Source: Timema cristinae
Lineage: Eukaryota; Arthropoda; Insecta; Phasmatodea; Timematidae
Direction of reading: 5' to 3'
Length of the DNA: 64,000 nt
Assembly (NCBI GenBank): GCA_039000515.1
Contig: JBCFYV010011164.1
Span: forward strand, 43,384,288-43,448,287
The notes beneath the pieces were generated by a model. That model ran no database searches and was not told where the DNA came from. It saw only the letters and a list, made by a program, of their open reading frames with translations. Of this stretch, positions 34,081-46,309 are shown one piece after another (position 1 is the first letter of the stretch; every line of letters starts with the position of its first letter). Position numbers and translations under genes: made by a program.

Positions 34081-34414
34081 ATGATTTGAAAGGATTGAAT
34101 CATTATTTATAGATTATAATTAGGCTACACATTTTGTTAAAACTTTGCAACACTGGTTTGATGGTCGAACGAAAGTTCATTAAAAATACTATGTCTTATT
34201 AATGTTTTTAAACGTATATGTGGATTCGCCACTTTGAGAAGATCATTAATTCCAAAGGGATCCAACCATTTTTAGTGGGGGTCCGGCCCCCTGACCCTCC
34301 AAATTCATGCTTCTGAAGCCCCCCCCCCCCCCCTCCATGGGATGAACCGGCTCTGAGACGACCGTGTTAGAACATCGACTGAACAATTCGGGAGCGGAGT
34401 CTTCCAGTATTTTG

Positions 34415-35500
34415 TTTGTTTGTTTGTTTGAAAGGGTTTTATTTAATTCTTGTAACACATATAACAGATTATAACATTAATAAAACATGTGAAACATAGA
34501 GGACAGACAGTTAACACCAGCCCCGAAGGGCTCTCGGAAACGAACACGACATAGACGTACAACACAAAACTCAACGAGAAAAACAATGGCGCCCTGGCGG
34601 GCTGAATTTTGCTATCTATGGGTTAGGGGTGGGAAAATTTATAAAAAAACCCACCCCATAGCCCATGTAAGGTCGCCAGGACCGTAAAAATAAATACATT
34701 CAGTACACAGGAAAGAGAGGGAGCAGGGGCAGAAACAAAGGAGGGAGAAAAAGAAACATGGGAATAGGAAATGAATAGCGGAGGAGGAGTGGCCCGGTCG
34801 GGTGAGCCGCCGGGGTCGGTCGGTGAAAAACGTTAGTACTCCGCCAGGGCTACGCAGATATTTCATACGTAGCCCTGGAGGGAAAATAAAATAAACTCTC
34901 CCCTGTGGGCGATTTTTGCCACACAGGGTGTGAGAAACAAAAGAGGGGGATAAATAAAAATTATTGGGCTGGTTAGAGTGAAAGTTCCCCCCGCGGGACG
35001 CGGGAGGCGACAGGAAATGTGAAAAGGGCTTTGGAGTGAAAACGGGGCGAGAGAGAGAGGGGAAACGCAGTGAGGAGGGTCGGGAGACGGCTGTAGAGTA
35101 GGAAGAAACCAAAAAAGAGGGAAGGATTCGGTACCGACCTATCCCGGTTCGACGACCGGACATGGCACGCTCATGTACCGATCGAGTCTCCGGGGTCGGT
35201 TCGGGGGGACGATTAGTACTCCGCCAGGATTACATATGAAATTCATACGTAACCCTGACGGGAATTGAATTTGGACTTTTCCCAGGGGGCAATTTTGCCC
35301 GAACTGGTGTAGGATTCAGGAGGAGGGGGGGAAATAAAAATTATTGAGATGGAAATCGGGAGTGGAATACTACCCACTCCCTCGGGCGGGCTATAGGGAA
35401 TTATGGGGAATTATGGGGATTTCTGGGGAAATGCAGGCTGGGGACTGTCCCGGGGTTGGCAGAACTGGTAGGACAGGCAGTGGAGAGGTCAGTTTGTAAC
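34415..35500 (-). mobile_element. 5'-truncated retroelement with 11-bp target duplication
   Basis: CCAGTATTTTG is repeated exactly at 34404-34414 and 35501-35511. On the minus strand the inserted DNA ends with AATAAAACCCTTT and (CAAA)n, i.e. a poly(A) signal and a simple-repeat tail, as in non-LTR retrotransposons. It is G/C-richer than its surroundings. It holds two diverged copies of a segment of about 370 bp, with GTTAGTACTCCGCCAGG at 34830 and ATTAGTACTCCGCCAGG at 35212. The 174-codon minus-strand frame has no known domain and is probably untranslated 3' sequence. The clade is unknown. Confidence 0.8.
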
Positions 35501-35525
35501 CCAGTATTTTGAGATCACATCTTTT

Positions 35526-35770
35526 TTTAGCACTGCATCTTACTACCTGTTCGGGTTTGTACCCATATGTACTAATCCCACTAATTAGATAGGGGGTAAG
35601 TTTGATTTAAAGGAAATGTGCCCACATTTGCGTGGAGCCAGAGTGGAAAATAATTTTGGAATAAGACCTCAGTATACCTGACCAGAATTCAATCCTCTTT
35701 ATCCCTGTAATCGCCAGTCTAGTCTAGCACGAAAGTGACGCCTTAGACCATGCGACCATTGAAGCAGGTG
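35526..35770 (-). mobile_element. SINE family C
   Basis: In plus orientation it runs from TTAGCACTGCATCTTACTAC (shared tail) through CCCACATTTGCGTGGAGCC to CGCCTTAGACCATGCGACC (head). Confidence 0.75.
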
Positions 35771-36468
35771 GAATCATAATTTGAGAAATCCTAAATGTCA
35801 TCAGCCAACCGTGTCCGATGTTTGAAAGAGCTTCTGATTTATCTTGGAGGGATAACCGCACTGTTAGTGTGCCTGACTCCAATTTGAGAGTCCAGGAATT
35901 AGTTGGGATAATAAGGGGTGGGAGTTAAGGGCAGCATTTTTGCAGTTTTTATATCAAACTGATGTGTTCGTCAAAATAGTAAAATACCTCTCCAGTGAGA
36001 ATATAGAGAATTTTCTTCACATGTTGAAAAGTGACAACAGATCTTTAATGCATGTCAAGGGTGTCCAAGAATTTGAAGATAACTTTTTATCTTTAATTTA
36101 AAAAGTTGTTTATCATAATACTAGTATGTTCGTGAGAGATATTCAAAAACTGTTGAAACCCATTTGCAGAAAATTTAAACTCTATTGTTCTATTGAATAC
36201 ATTTTTGAGTTATTTTACCGAACAAAGTTGTTTGCTATGGAAAACCGCAAAAACATTTACCTCAACCTGAGTCCCCTTTCATTTATCCTTCAATTCTAAA
36301 TTATTTATGGTGCTAAAATATTTTCACCACATTACGATTTAATATCCTCCCTCCAACTGGATGCGGGTGTACAAAATATCTCAAACTATTTACAACCTCT
36401 CATTTTGAGTAATTTCAAGAATGTAAAGTCATAAGACATCAGATCACGGGCATGAACGAGAAACTATA

Positions 36469-36915
36469 TTTTTTTTTGGTGATGTAAGGAATAGGGGAGT
36501 TGAGGGGCCCCTAATGAAGCCTGTTGAAGTAATTATCTTTGTGGTGTAAGGGTTAGGGTGGTTGAGGAGCCCCTAATGAGCCTGTTGAAGTAATTATCTT
36601 TGTGGTGTAAGGGTTAGGGTGGTTGAGGAGCCCCTAATGAAGTCTGTTAAAGTAATTATCTTTGGTGGTGTAAGGTAGAAGGGGGATGAGGGCCACCTAA
36701 GTGAAGTCTGTTGAAGTAATTATCTTTGGTGATGTGAGGAATAGGGGAGTTGAGGGGCACCTAATAATAAAGCCTGTTGAAGTAATTATCTTTGGTGATG
36801 TAAGGAATAGGGGAGTTGAGGGGCACCTAATAAAGCCTGTTGAAGTAATTATCTTTGGTGATGTAAGGTAGGGGGTTGAGGGCCACCTAATGAAGCCTGT
36901 TGAAGTAATTATCTT
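36469..36915. repeat. Minisatellite, unit about 62-66 bp, seven copies
   Basis: The unit core is GTTGAAGTAATTATCTTTGG, then a TGATGTAAGG segment, a purine-rich GAATAGGGGAGTTGAGGGG, and CCTAATGAAGCCT. Copies differ by small indels, which keep frames open on the minus strand; that frame is not a gene. Confidence 0.85.
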
Positions 36916-37062
36916 GATGTAATGTATTGCCATATTAGGCAAGACATTATAAGGGGCACTTTTAATGTGTGTAGCCATATACCCTTTGAAAATCAAGTTA
37001 TGGATGTTTTACACGATTGGTAACCTTTCAGAGACTAAGGTAAGAAGTACAGAACATTTTTA

Positions 37063-37305
37063 TCACCACTAATACCCGTTCTAGATATACCGATACCTAT
37101 GTACTGGGTTACAATATTATGTTAGGGACGAGGAAGGCTGAATTTAGAGGTGTACCAGCATTTGCGTGGAGGTAAAGTTGGAAACCATTAGGGGGGAAAA
37201 CCTAGATAAACACAACCGTAATTCTAACCACTTTCTCCCCATCACCGGCAGTCAATTTTATTACGAGAGTGACGCCTTAAGCCATTTGACCACCAAAGTG
37301 GACTA
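37063..37305 (-). mobile_element. SINE family C, degraded
   Basis: In plus orientation the tail end is ACTAATACCCGTTCTAG, the body TTTGCGTGGAGGTAAAG, and the head end ACGCCTTAAGCCATTTGACC. Confidence 0.65.
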
Positions 37306-37749
37306 CAGATATTTAAATACAGCCCTCCATTAACAAATGGTCACACCAGAAACTACTGGGTAATTTGAGGACAATTTTTGTGTTTTTACTGCTTCATATA
37401 TGCCATTTTCATTTTTTTAAATGCTGTTTAAAAATTTTTTTCCCCCAAGTAATCTGTGTCCTAAATTATAAAACTATTTCTCATTTCCTATGATTATAAA
37501 TATGATATGAATAAATACTTAGACTATAGAAACACGAAAGTTTCACGTTTTGTTTGGTTTTAGTCCTCTCTAAAAAAAACCACTTGTTTTAACATTCTTG
37601 ATGTAATAATAACGGCACTTTATGTGATTTGTAAAAGTTTGGCGCATCCAAGCGAAGAAAGCGGTAGTGTCTGCAACAAACGGAAATCCTGCGATAAGAC
37701 GGACGCTCTGGCCGAGTTCCTCCGATACCAGTAACCTTGCTTTCAAAAC

Positions 37750-38665
37750 CCTATAGATGCGACTCTAAAACCACTTGCTAGCTACGACTCTCAAACCACT
37801 TGCTAGATACGACTCTCAAAACACTTGATAGCTACGACTCTCAAACCACTTGCTAGATACAACTCTCAAACCACTTGCTAGATACGACTCTCAAAACACT
37901 TGATAGATGCGACTCTAAAACCACTTGCTAGCTACGACTCTCAAACCACTTGCTAGATACGACTCTCAAAACACTTGATAGCTGCGACTCTAAAACCACT
38001 TGCTAGATACGACTCTCAAAACACTTGCTAGATACGACTCTCAAAACACTTGATAGCTGAGACTCTCAAACCACTTGCTAGATACGACTCTCAAAACACT
38101 TGATAGCTGCGACTCTAAAACCACTTGCTAGATACGACTCTCAAAACACTTGCTGGCTGCGACTCTCAAACCACTTGCTAGATACGACTCTCAAAACACT
38201 TGATAGCTGCGACTCTAAAACCACTTGCTAGATACGACTCTCAAAACACTTGCTAGATACGACTCTCAAAACACTTGATAGCTGCGACTCTCAAACCACT
38301 TGCTAGCTACGACTCTCAAAACACTTGCTGGCTGCGACTCTCAAACCACTTGATAGCTGCGACTCTAAAACCACTTGCTAGATACGACTCTCAAAACACT
38401 TGCTGGCTGCGACTCTCAAACCACTTGCCAGATACGACTCTCAAAACACTTGCTAGATACGACTCTCAAAACACTTGATAGCTGCGACTCTAAAACCACT
38501 TGCTAGATACGACTCTCAAACCACTTGCTAGCTACGACTCTCAAACCACTTGCTAGATACGACTCTCAAACCACTTGCTAGATACGACTCTCAAACCACT
38601 TGCTAGATACGACTCTCTAACCACTTGCTAGATACGACTCTCAAAACACTTGATAGCTGCGACTC

Positions 38666-38697
<32 letters not shown>

Positions 38698-40235
38698 GCA
38701 CCGCGTCTTACTACCCGTTCGGGTTATACGCACTTACGCTAATGTGTAATGGTAGGGTGATTGTGAGATGAAATGAAGGACCTACAGTTTAACGTGGAAT
38801 CCGAACCACGGTGGCGACCTGGTATTCCACACATTCACAAGATGTCTTGTCAGAGGTGTAGGAAGGGTTTGGAAATCAGATAAATCTGTGCCGGGACCGA
38901 GGATCGAACCCCGGCCGCCAGCATAGAAGTCTGACACCGTACCCCTAGACCACCAGGTCACCCTAGCTGCGACTCTAAAACCACTTGCTAGATACGACTC
39001 TCAAACCACTTGCTAGATACGACTCTCAAACCACTTGCTAGATACGACTCTCAAAACACTTGATAGCTGCGACTCTAAAACCACTTGCTAGATACGACTC
39101 TCAAACCACTTGCTAGCTACGACTCTCAAACCACTTGCTAGATACGACTCTCAAAACACTTGATAGCTGCGACTCTAAAACCACTTGCTAGATACGACTC
39201 TCAAACCACTTGCTAGATACGACTCTAAAACCACTCGCTAGCTACGACTCTCAAACCACTTGCTAGATACGACTCTCAAACCACTTGCTAGATACGACTC
39301 TAAAACCACTTGCTAGATACGACTCTCAAACCACTTGCTAGATACGACTCTCAAAACACTTGCTAGCTACGACTCTCAAACCACTTGCTAGATACGACTC
39401 TCAAAACACTTGCTGGCTGCGACTCTCAAACCATTTGCTAGCTGTTACTCTCAAAACACCTACTAGCTGTGATTCTCAAAACACTTTTCTGCTGTGACTC
39501 TCAAAACACTTGCTGGCTGCAACTCTCAAAACACTTGCTGGCTGCAACTCTCAAACCATTTGCTAGCTGTTACTCTCAAAACACTTACTAGCTGTGATTC
39601 TCAAAACACTTGCTAGCTGTGATTCTCGAAACACTTTCTAGCTGCGATTCTCAAAACACTTTTCTGCTGTGACTCTCAAAATATTCGATACTTGCAACTT
39701 TCAATGCACTTGCTAGCTGTGACTCTCAAAATACTTGATAGCTGTGACTTTCAAAGTACTTGATAGCTGCGACTTTCAAAACACTTGGCCTACCACGGCT
39801 CTCAAACCACTTGCTAGCTGTGACTCTCAAAATACTTGATAGCTGTGACTTTCAAAGTACTTGATAGCTGCGACTTTCAAAACACTTGCCTACCACGGCT
39901 CTCAAACCACTTGCTAGCTGCAACTCTCAAACCACTTGCTAGATGCGACTTTCAAAATACTTTCCTGGTGCGACTTTCAAAACACTTGCGTGCTTAGGCT
40001 CTAAAAACACTTCGACTTTCAAAGCACTTGCTATCTGCGACTTTCAAAAAACTTGCTAGCTACAACTCTCAAAACACTTGCTATTTACGACTCTCAAAAC
40101 ACTTGATAGCTGAGAATTTCAAAGCACTAGCTAGCTGCGACTTTCAAAACACTTACCTGCCGAAGCTCTCAAAACACTTTCTAGCTACGGCTCTCAAACC
40201 ACTTGCTATCTGCGACTTTCAAACCACTTGCTGCG
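37750..40235. repeat. 25-bp minisatellite, about 2.2 kb without the inserted SINE
   Basis: The unit is TACGACTCTCAAACCACTTG followed by CTAGA. Variants alternate CTAGCTA, GATAGCTG and GGCTG, as well as ACC/AAC. Units are most alike at 37756-39420. Beyond that they diverge steadily (GTGACTTTCAAAGTACTTGA), the usual picture of homogenised core and eroded edge. A SINE A at 38668-38963 splits the core. Open frames in the array come from its length not being a multiple of three and have no coding meaning. Confidence 0.95.
38668..38963 (-). mobile_element. SINE family A, full length, inside the 25-bp array
   Basis: In plus orientation it runs from (TTA)n and GCACCGCGTCTTACTACCCG to ACCACCAGGTCACCC. 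TAGCTGCGACTCTA lies on both sides (38654-38667 and 38964-38977). The word belongs to the host repeat, yet its exact abutment on both ends fits a 14-bp target duplication. Confidence 0.92.
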
Positions 40236-40496
40236 ATGGAACTATTTTATTTAGTTGCCTACTTGAAGAATTCAAAGCAATTTTGCCAATACAAGTAGAC
40301 GTCAGTGCACGAAATAAATATAGGGGAGGACGAGTAATTCATCATGGGAAGTCTTTTTTATCTGCTTAACTTTTTATGGTCTCTTAACCGTTTCAGTGGC
40401 CGAAAGGTATAAAGCTACAGTTACACTGGCAAATTAATTGTGATATTTCTCGCGTTATTGCTGTCTAGGTCTGTTTACACTAGCAGCAATAAATTG

Positions 40497-40990
40497 CTGC
40501 GAGATCTGTCGGGCGAGTTTGTTGGCCGAGTGACTTGTGAGAATTCTCACAAAGCTGTTTACACTTGAGAGGAGAGTAATGCTCACGCAAGCTTTGTTTT
40601 CAGTCATTTTGGAACAATGCCTCCTATTAGACGTCTCAAATATGCTGCTGCATTATTAATCCTAAAACAAATATATTTTATTAGAGGAAAAAAACGGAAG
40701 GAAAGGCAGCGCTGGGTTAAGGAATGGATCCAGTAACTCTTTTTTTCAACTCATTTTTCTTTGATTCTTGATTAGATTTACTACGTATATCGTGCAGCTT
40801 CCTAGATAGTTCCACTCGGTTGGTGGAAAAATTGTTTGCTATGGCTTGTAAGTTGTAAGGAATCGTGGTGGTTTTTTTCAAAACCTATCTCTGTATTGTA
40901 AACTTCTCACAAAACTTCATTTTTCTCTTAAAGAGCAATTAGCAGTTGTATTTAACTATCGATCCCCTTTTTTTTTTGAAGGGAGACATC

Positions 40991-41032
<42 letters not shown>

Positions 41033-41052
41033 AACTCGCACACATCTCGCAG
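40497..41052 (+). mobile_element. Harbinger-like transposon fragment with inverted sub-terminal words
   Basis: CTGCGAGATCTGTCGGGCGA at 40497-40516 recurs inverted near 41033-41052 (reverse complement CTGCGAGATGTGTGCGAGTT). Between them lies a short frame resembling the start of a PIF/Harbinger transposase. An (AG)n run of about 40 bases sits at 40992-41030. The outer limits are not fixed. Confidence 0.45.
40617..40736 (+). pseudogene. N-terminal stub of a Harbinger-type transposase
   Basis: The 39-codon frame starts MPPIRRLKYAAALLILKQIY and ends KKRKERQRWVKEWIQ before TAA. Harbinger transposases begin with a KRRRWWVRPW-like block, which the RQRWVKEW here matches. Everything after it is missing. 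A spliced first exon is an alternative, but no donor consensus stands out. Confidence 0.45.
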
Positions 41053-41816
41053 AAAATATCGAAATGGTTTGGATATACCGTGAGCTTGCGGAAGTGGCGA
41101 GGAGTGTGTTTAAACAGGGAAGCGTGGGTCTCTTGACACGACTTGAGTGATTCATCAGAAACCTACTCGCAGAGCTATTTATTTACATTTGGGATAGTAA
41201 CGTCCGACAGCATCTCGCGTGAGACTACTTGTCAGTCTATCTGCTCCTAAGGTAAAATTATCTCATTTTCAACCCCATTTTAGGAGAAAGTTTGAGGTAA
41301 CTAGGGAGAAAAAAAAATGTAGATCTCCTCATACCGGTATATTTAAAAAAATACGATTACAACAGAAAATGTTAATAAAATTGAGGACTGTTATAGTGGT
41401 TAGTGGTTTATAGCTACTATTCTCATAATAAATACAGAATAGACAGCTAATAAGGTCCTTCAAGTAGGTGGCACCCTCAAGGGTAGCTACTTAGCATGAT
41501 AGAGCCTCGCAGATGATTATCTAGGACTTTATAAAGAGAAGAAACGTTATTATTTAATACAATATTTTATATTTTAAAATCTCTTATAGTAAAGTTAAAC
41601 CTGCCCAGTAAGAATATCTATTAGAGGATCCTAACCCTCCCTAAACTCCCCCCGCCCCCAATACATTCTTAAAGAGGGGCTTAGCTACTCTGGGCGAATC
41701 TCTCAGAAAGGTCCATCCTCATTGTATTACGTTACATTCCTTCCTTTAATAACTTTCATAACACAAATTGTAGATTTTAACGAGGTAGAAAGTTATGTTA
41801 GTTTTCCTCAGACAAA

Positions 41817-41906
41817 CATCCCATGGTTTGTTAACCGGGATCTTGAATACCGTCCATATATCAAGGTTTGTTAACCTGGATCTTTAATACCGTCCATACA
41901 TCAAGG

Positions 41907-41944
<38 letters not shown>

Positions 41945-43345
41945 CATTATTATTATTATTATTATTATTAGCACCGCATCTTACTACCCGTTCGGGTTAT
42001 ACGCACTTACGCTAATGTGTAATGATAGGGTGATTGTGAGATTAAATGAAGGACCTACAGTTTAACGTGGAATCCGAACCACGGTGGAGGCCTGGCATTC
42101 CTCACATTCACAAGTTGTGATTAATACACGTCTTGTCAGAGGTGAAGGAAGGGTTTGGTGATCAGATAAATCTGTGCCGGGACCGAGGATTGAACCCCGG
42201 CCGCCAGCATAGAAGTCCGACACCTTACCCCTAGACCACCAGGTCACCACAAGGTTTGTTAACCTGGATCTTGAATACCGTTCATACAACAATGTTTGTT
42301 AACTTTGATCTTGAATACCGTTCATACAACAATGTTTGCTAACTTGGATCTTGAATACCGTTCATACCACAATGTTTGTTAATTTGGATCTTTAATACCG
42401 TCCATACATCAAGGTTTGTTAACCTGGATCTTGAATACCGTCCATACATCAAGGTTTGTTAACCTGGATCTTGAATACCGTCCATACATCAAGTTTTTTT
42501 TAACCTGGATCTTGAATACCATCCATATATCAAGGTTTGTTAACCTGGATCTTGAATACCGTCCATACATCAAGGTTTGTTAACCTGGATCTTGAATACC
42601 GTCCATACATCAAGGTTTTTTAACCTGGATCTTGAATACCGTCCATACATCAAGGGTTTTTAACCTGGATCTTGAATACCGTCCATACAACAAGTTTTTT
42701 TTAACCTGGATCTTGAATACCGTCCATACAGCAATGTTTGTTAACCTGGATCTTGAATACCGTCCATACATCAAGGTTTTTTAACCTGGATCTTGAATAC
42801 CGTCCATACAGCAATGTTTGTTAACCTGGATTTTGAATACCGTCCATACATCAAGGTTTTTTAACCTGGATCTTGAATACCGTCCATACATCAAGGTTTT
42901 TTAACCTGGATCTTGAATACCGTCCATACATCAAGGTTTTTTAACCTGGATCTTGAATACCGTCCATACAGCAATGTTTGTTAACCTGGATTTTGAATAC
43001 CGTCCATACATCAAGGTTTTTTAACCTGGATCTTGAATACCGTCCATACAGCAATGTTTGTTAACCTGGATCTTGAATACCGTCCATACATCAAGGTTTT
43101 TTAACCTGGATCTTGAATACCATCCATATATCAAGGTTTGTTAACCTGGATCTTGAATACCGTTCATATAACAATGTTTGTTAACTTGGATCTTGAATAC
43201 CGCCCATAGATAAAGGTTTATTAACCTGGATGTTGACTATCATCCATAGAGCAAGGCGTGTTATCCTTGGTGTTGACTATCATCCATAGAGCAAGGCGTG
43301 TTATCCTTGTTGTTGAATATCATCCATAGAGCAGGGTTTATTTTA
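41817..43345. repeat. 40-bp minisatellite, about 30 copies
   Basis: The unit is GTTAACCTGGATCTTGAATA followed by CCGTCCATACATCAAGGTTT. Variants include AACTTGG, ACAGCAATG and a T-run in place of GTTTGTT. From 43200 on the units decay (TGGTGTTGACTATCATCC). A SINE A interrupts it at 41914-42249. Confidence 0.95.
41914..42249 (-). mobile_element. SINE family A, long variant, inside the 40-bp array
   Basis: A full-length copy with a long TTA tail containing one CAT. It has an extra segment, AAGTTGTGATTAATACACGT, in the body that most copies lack. CAAGGTTTGTTA is duplicated at 41902-41913 and 42250-42261. Confidence 0.92.
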
Positions 43346-44170
43346 ACCATTATCTTCAGTGGCGGCTCGTAGCTAAAATTAGTGGGGGTGCTGCTCCAGA
43401 ATTTTTTTAACCTTTGTTTTATAATTATGTAAAAGGGAAAAAAAAAAACATGTATACAAAGAAAATGTATTCAGGAACTTGATAAAATTACTAAAAAATC
43501 CCCAAACTTTTTTACTTACTTTAACTTAAATTGTTACAGTTCAAGCTTGATCTATTCATTTAAAAATGATGGCAGGTGGGACTGGCGTCAGTTTTCGAAT
43601 CTGAATGTCGACTGGCCTCGTGTATACGTGGCTTGAGAAAAGAATGATTGAGGCAAAATGTAGCTCAGGATTGCATTTGTGTTTAATTTTTCTTATCCAC
43701 GCCTTTTCTTGGTAATGCGTATTCACTCACCACTCTCATTTACTCATTTTCGTTCTTGCATATAGCTTGTAGCGAGGACTCGCTTACCAACCTATCTGAC
43801 ACTCGAAAACCAAATCGAGACTGAAACCTTTTCCGGGGAATGGGGTTGGAGGAGGAGAAGAACTCGCTAAGGAGTCAATATCGTCTGGATTACCGGTGAC
43901 GGTTCGTCATACGTGTCACTACGGTTTCAGAGAGATGTTTGGGTTCGAGTCTCAGCTGGAATCACTCACTTTACTGGAAACGATTTTTCATCCTTTCTCT
44001 ATGCATATGCTGGTATACTTCCTCTTGAATTACCTCATCATACTTAATTATGGAGATTTAGATACTTCTGGGGGAAAGTTTTTGATTAAAATGGTGGACA
44101 TCGACGCCACCCCCTTATTAATTACACTGATTAATTGGCTTGATTAATTAATTACCCTATTAATCATCTT
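43346..44170. other. Transposon-like pieces, no gene recognised
   Basis: CAGTGGCGGCTCGTAGCTAA at 43359 is a typical hAT-type terminal sequence without a found partner. At 43925-44050 GGGTTCGAGTCTCAGC and GCATATGCTGGTATACTTCC recall a SINE head and body. Confidence 0.35.
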
Positions 44171-44400
44171 TGAAGATCCAAGATAGCCTCCAACATTCAA
44201 AATGGCCTCCAAAATACCTTACAACGTTATGTGTAAATCCAAGAGAACCACCCCATAACTTACAACATGATGTGGAAATCCAAGATGGTCGTCACCAGAA
44301 TCAAAGATGGCCACTCCCATTCCTTGATAAGCAGAGTGGAGCCAGACCCCTGAGACCAACAAAGCGACCTCATGATGACAAATTCCCTATGCCCAGCCAA

Positions 44401-44575
44401 TTATTATTATTATTATTATTAGCACCGCGTCTTACTACCCGTTCGGTTTATACGCACTTACGCTAATGTGTAATGGTAGGGTGATTGTGAGATGAAATGA
44501 AGGACCTACAGTTTAACGTGGAATCCGAACCACGGTGGAGGCCTGGCATTCCCCACATTCACAGATATGCCCAGC
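44401..44575 (-). mobile_element. SINE family A, 5'-truncated
   Basis: In plus orientation (TTA)n then GCACCGCGTCTTACTACCCG to CCACATTCACAGA. TATGCCCAGCCAA is duplicated at 44388-44400 and 44576-44588. Confidence 0.92.
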
Positions 44576-45022
44576 CAAGAATTTACATTCTCTCTCCAGG
44601 CGAATCGCGATGTACTTTACCTAATCCAAATACCTCTACACCACATCTTCAACACCCTGAACCCATATTGGTAAATTACCCTCGTTTCCTTATAAGGTTA
44701 TAGAATTTCTTCCATTTAACTTCCCTTTCTTTCCCCGACGCACCAGTTTTTGCGGCAGGATTCCTTTTTTGATACTATTAACGTTATTATACACGACACA
44801 GCCGACGCACAGCCCTCTCAGTATCGAATACGTCCTTAAAAGTGCAAAACGCAAATTTAGGCTCAAAACAAAACGTTTAAATTGACATTAAATAAAACCA
44901 ATATTTTAATTTTGGGGTATACATTTAACTTGCCACAAAAGCGGCCTACCATCTCTGGAGTTGGAGAGCAAAACGCAATATTTGGGTGCAAAACGGTGAA
45001 AAATAGGTGTACAATGGTTATA

Positions 45023-45551
45023 CAGTAGAGCGTCGTTTAACAGAACGTCAATTATCCTAAACGTCAATCAACCGAACCTTTACTGCAATTGCGTGGTACG
45101 AAAAGCCGACAGAAAGTTGTCCAACCCAACTTCTTCTTTTAAAAAATGGCGTGATTTAGCAGACAAAAAGAGACAATCAAAAATGGTGCAAAGAAAAATT
45201 AATAATTACTTTTGTTAGCATATTTTTCTTGATACTGTAAATAGCCATATTAACTGTTTACTTCAGAAAGAAACGCTGTCAATTTTTTTATATGTAATAC
45301 AGTAATTAATTATGCTATGATATATTATAGGCCTACTATGTATCATGTTGAAAGATTTAATAATAAAAATATGTTTTGCAATGTTTATTGTATTTTTTAT
45401 TACCATAGTTGTTTCCTATATTGATTTATTATTATTCTTAGCGTAATTTAAGATATAAAACTGAAATTTGTTTTTGTGTTTGTTTATCAGAACAATTTGA
45501 TTATCCGAACTACCTTGGTCCCTATTAGTTAAGATAATCGACTCTCTACTG
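45023..45551. mobile_element. pogo/Tigger-type MITE with TA target site
   Basis: The left end CAGTAGAGCGTCGTTTAACA and the right end, reverse-complemented, CAGTAGAGAGTCGATTATCT are inverted repeats flanked by TA on both sides. CAGTAGAG-type ends next to TA are characteristic of pogo/Tigger elements. At 45120-45220 a piece reads KKWRDLADKKRQSKMVQRKI then NNYF, which might be the transposase C-terminus. The length of 529 bp is far below an autonomous element, so it is a deletion derivative. Confidence 0.8.
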
Positions 45552-45764
45552 TATCTACATTAAAAATTTGGCATGGTGGTGATGGTGGAGGGGTTCGACT
45601 TAAGTAATCTTTTGTTAAAACATTGCGTGTTTTTTTAAAAATGTTCCATTGAATAACACAACCCAAGTTCTCTATTTTCACATGGTGTGGCGAATTTCAC
45701 TTCTCATTCGCTACACCTGTGGCTACATTGAAACATATTTTCCCCACCTCTCTCAATAGACTAG

Positions 45765-45931
45765 AGAATGTGGGGAATGCCAGGCCTCCACCGTGGTTCG
45801 GATTCCACGTTAAACTGTAGGTCCTTCATTTCATCTCACAATCACCCTACCATTACACATTAGCGTATGTGCGTATAACCCGAACGGGTAGTAAGACGCG
45901 ATGCTAATATAATAATATAATAAATAATAAT
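45765..45931 (+). mobile_element. SINE family A, 5'-truncated, nested in another SINE
   Basis: It starts AGAATGTGGGGAATGCCAGG and ends GATGCTAATATAATAATATAA. AATAGACTAG is duplicated at 45755-45764 and 45932-45941. The flanking DNA at 45942-46090 (GAGATCGGGGACAGAATCC, then CAAATGCGGGTGTACTTC) looks like a family-C SINE, so the host is older. Confidence 0.88.
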
Positions 45932-46309
45932 AATAGACTAGACTGCCCATGACGTCCTAGAGATCGGGGACAGAATCCAAGTCGGGTGATTAAAGCTGTT
46001 TATTCCTAATTCTTTTTTTCACTATCTCTCCAAACAAATGCGGGTGTACTTCTAAATTAAACCTTCCTCTCTCCACCACATTATTGAAAATTAGTAAATA
46101 TGAGTTCCTCCCGAAGGGGTCAACAAGACGTGGCGATTAAAAAAAATTAACTAGTCATATAATAAAATATATAATTAAAATAACCGAAGCAATGGTATAA
46201 ATTAAAATATAATTTTGTGCCGAGCCTAAAGATAAAATTGTTGTACACATTAAAGGGATAAAGGATAGATGTGTTTTATCTTATTCAAACTCCTATATTT
46301 TTTTTATCA

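Noticed and set aside
34639..35163. Open frame of 174 codons on the minus strand
   Set aside because: It lies wholly inside the truncated retroelement, has no recognisable domain, is Ser/Pro/Arg-rich from the G/C-rich composition, and overlaps one of the tandem modules.
36697..36996. 99-codon repetitive minus-strand frame
   Set aside because: Produced by the minisatellite; the repeated peptide follows the DNA unit and has no other coding evidence.
38275..40369. Repetitive peptides encoded by the 25-bp array (67 and 113 codons)
   Set aside because: A 25-bp unit cycles through all three frames, so long frames arise by chance; there is no start context or domain.
41868..42065. Poly-isoleucine frame
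   Set aside because: Translation of the TTA/ATT microsatellite tail of a SINE; similar frames occur at 44170, 50315 and 56208.
43896..44147. 83-codon plus-strand frame
   Set aside because: Overlaps SINE-like sequence with a B-box-like word and lacks any domain.
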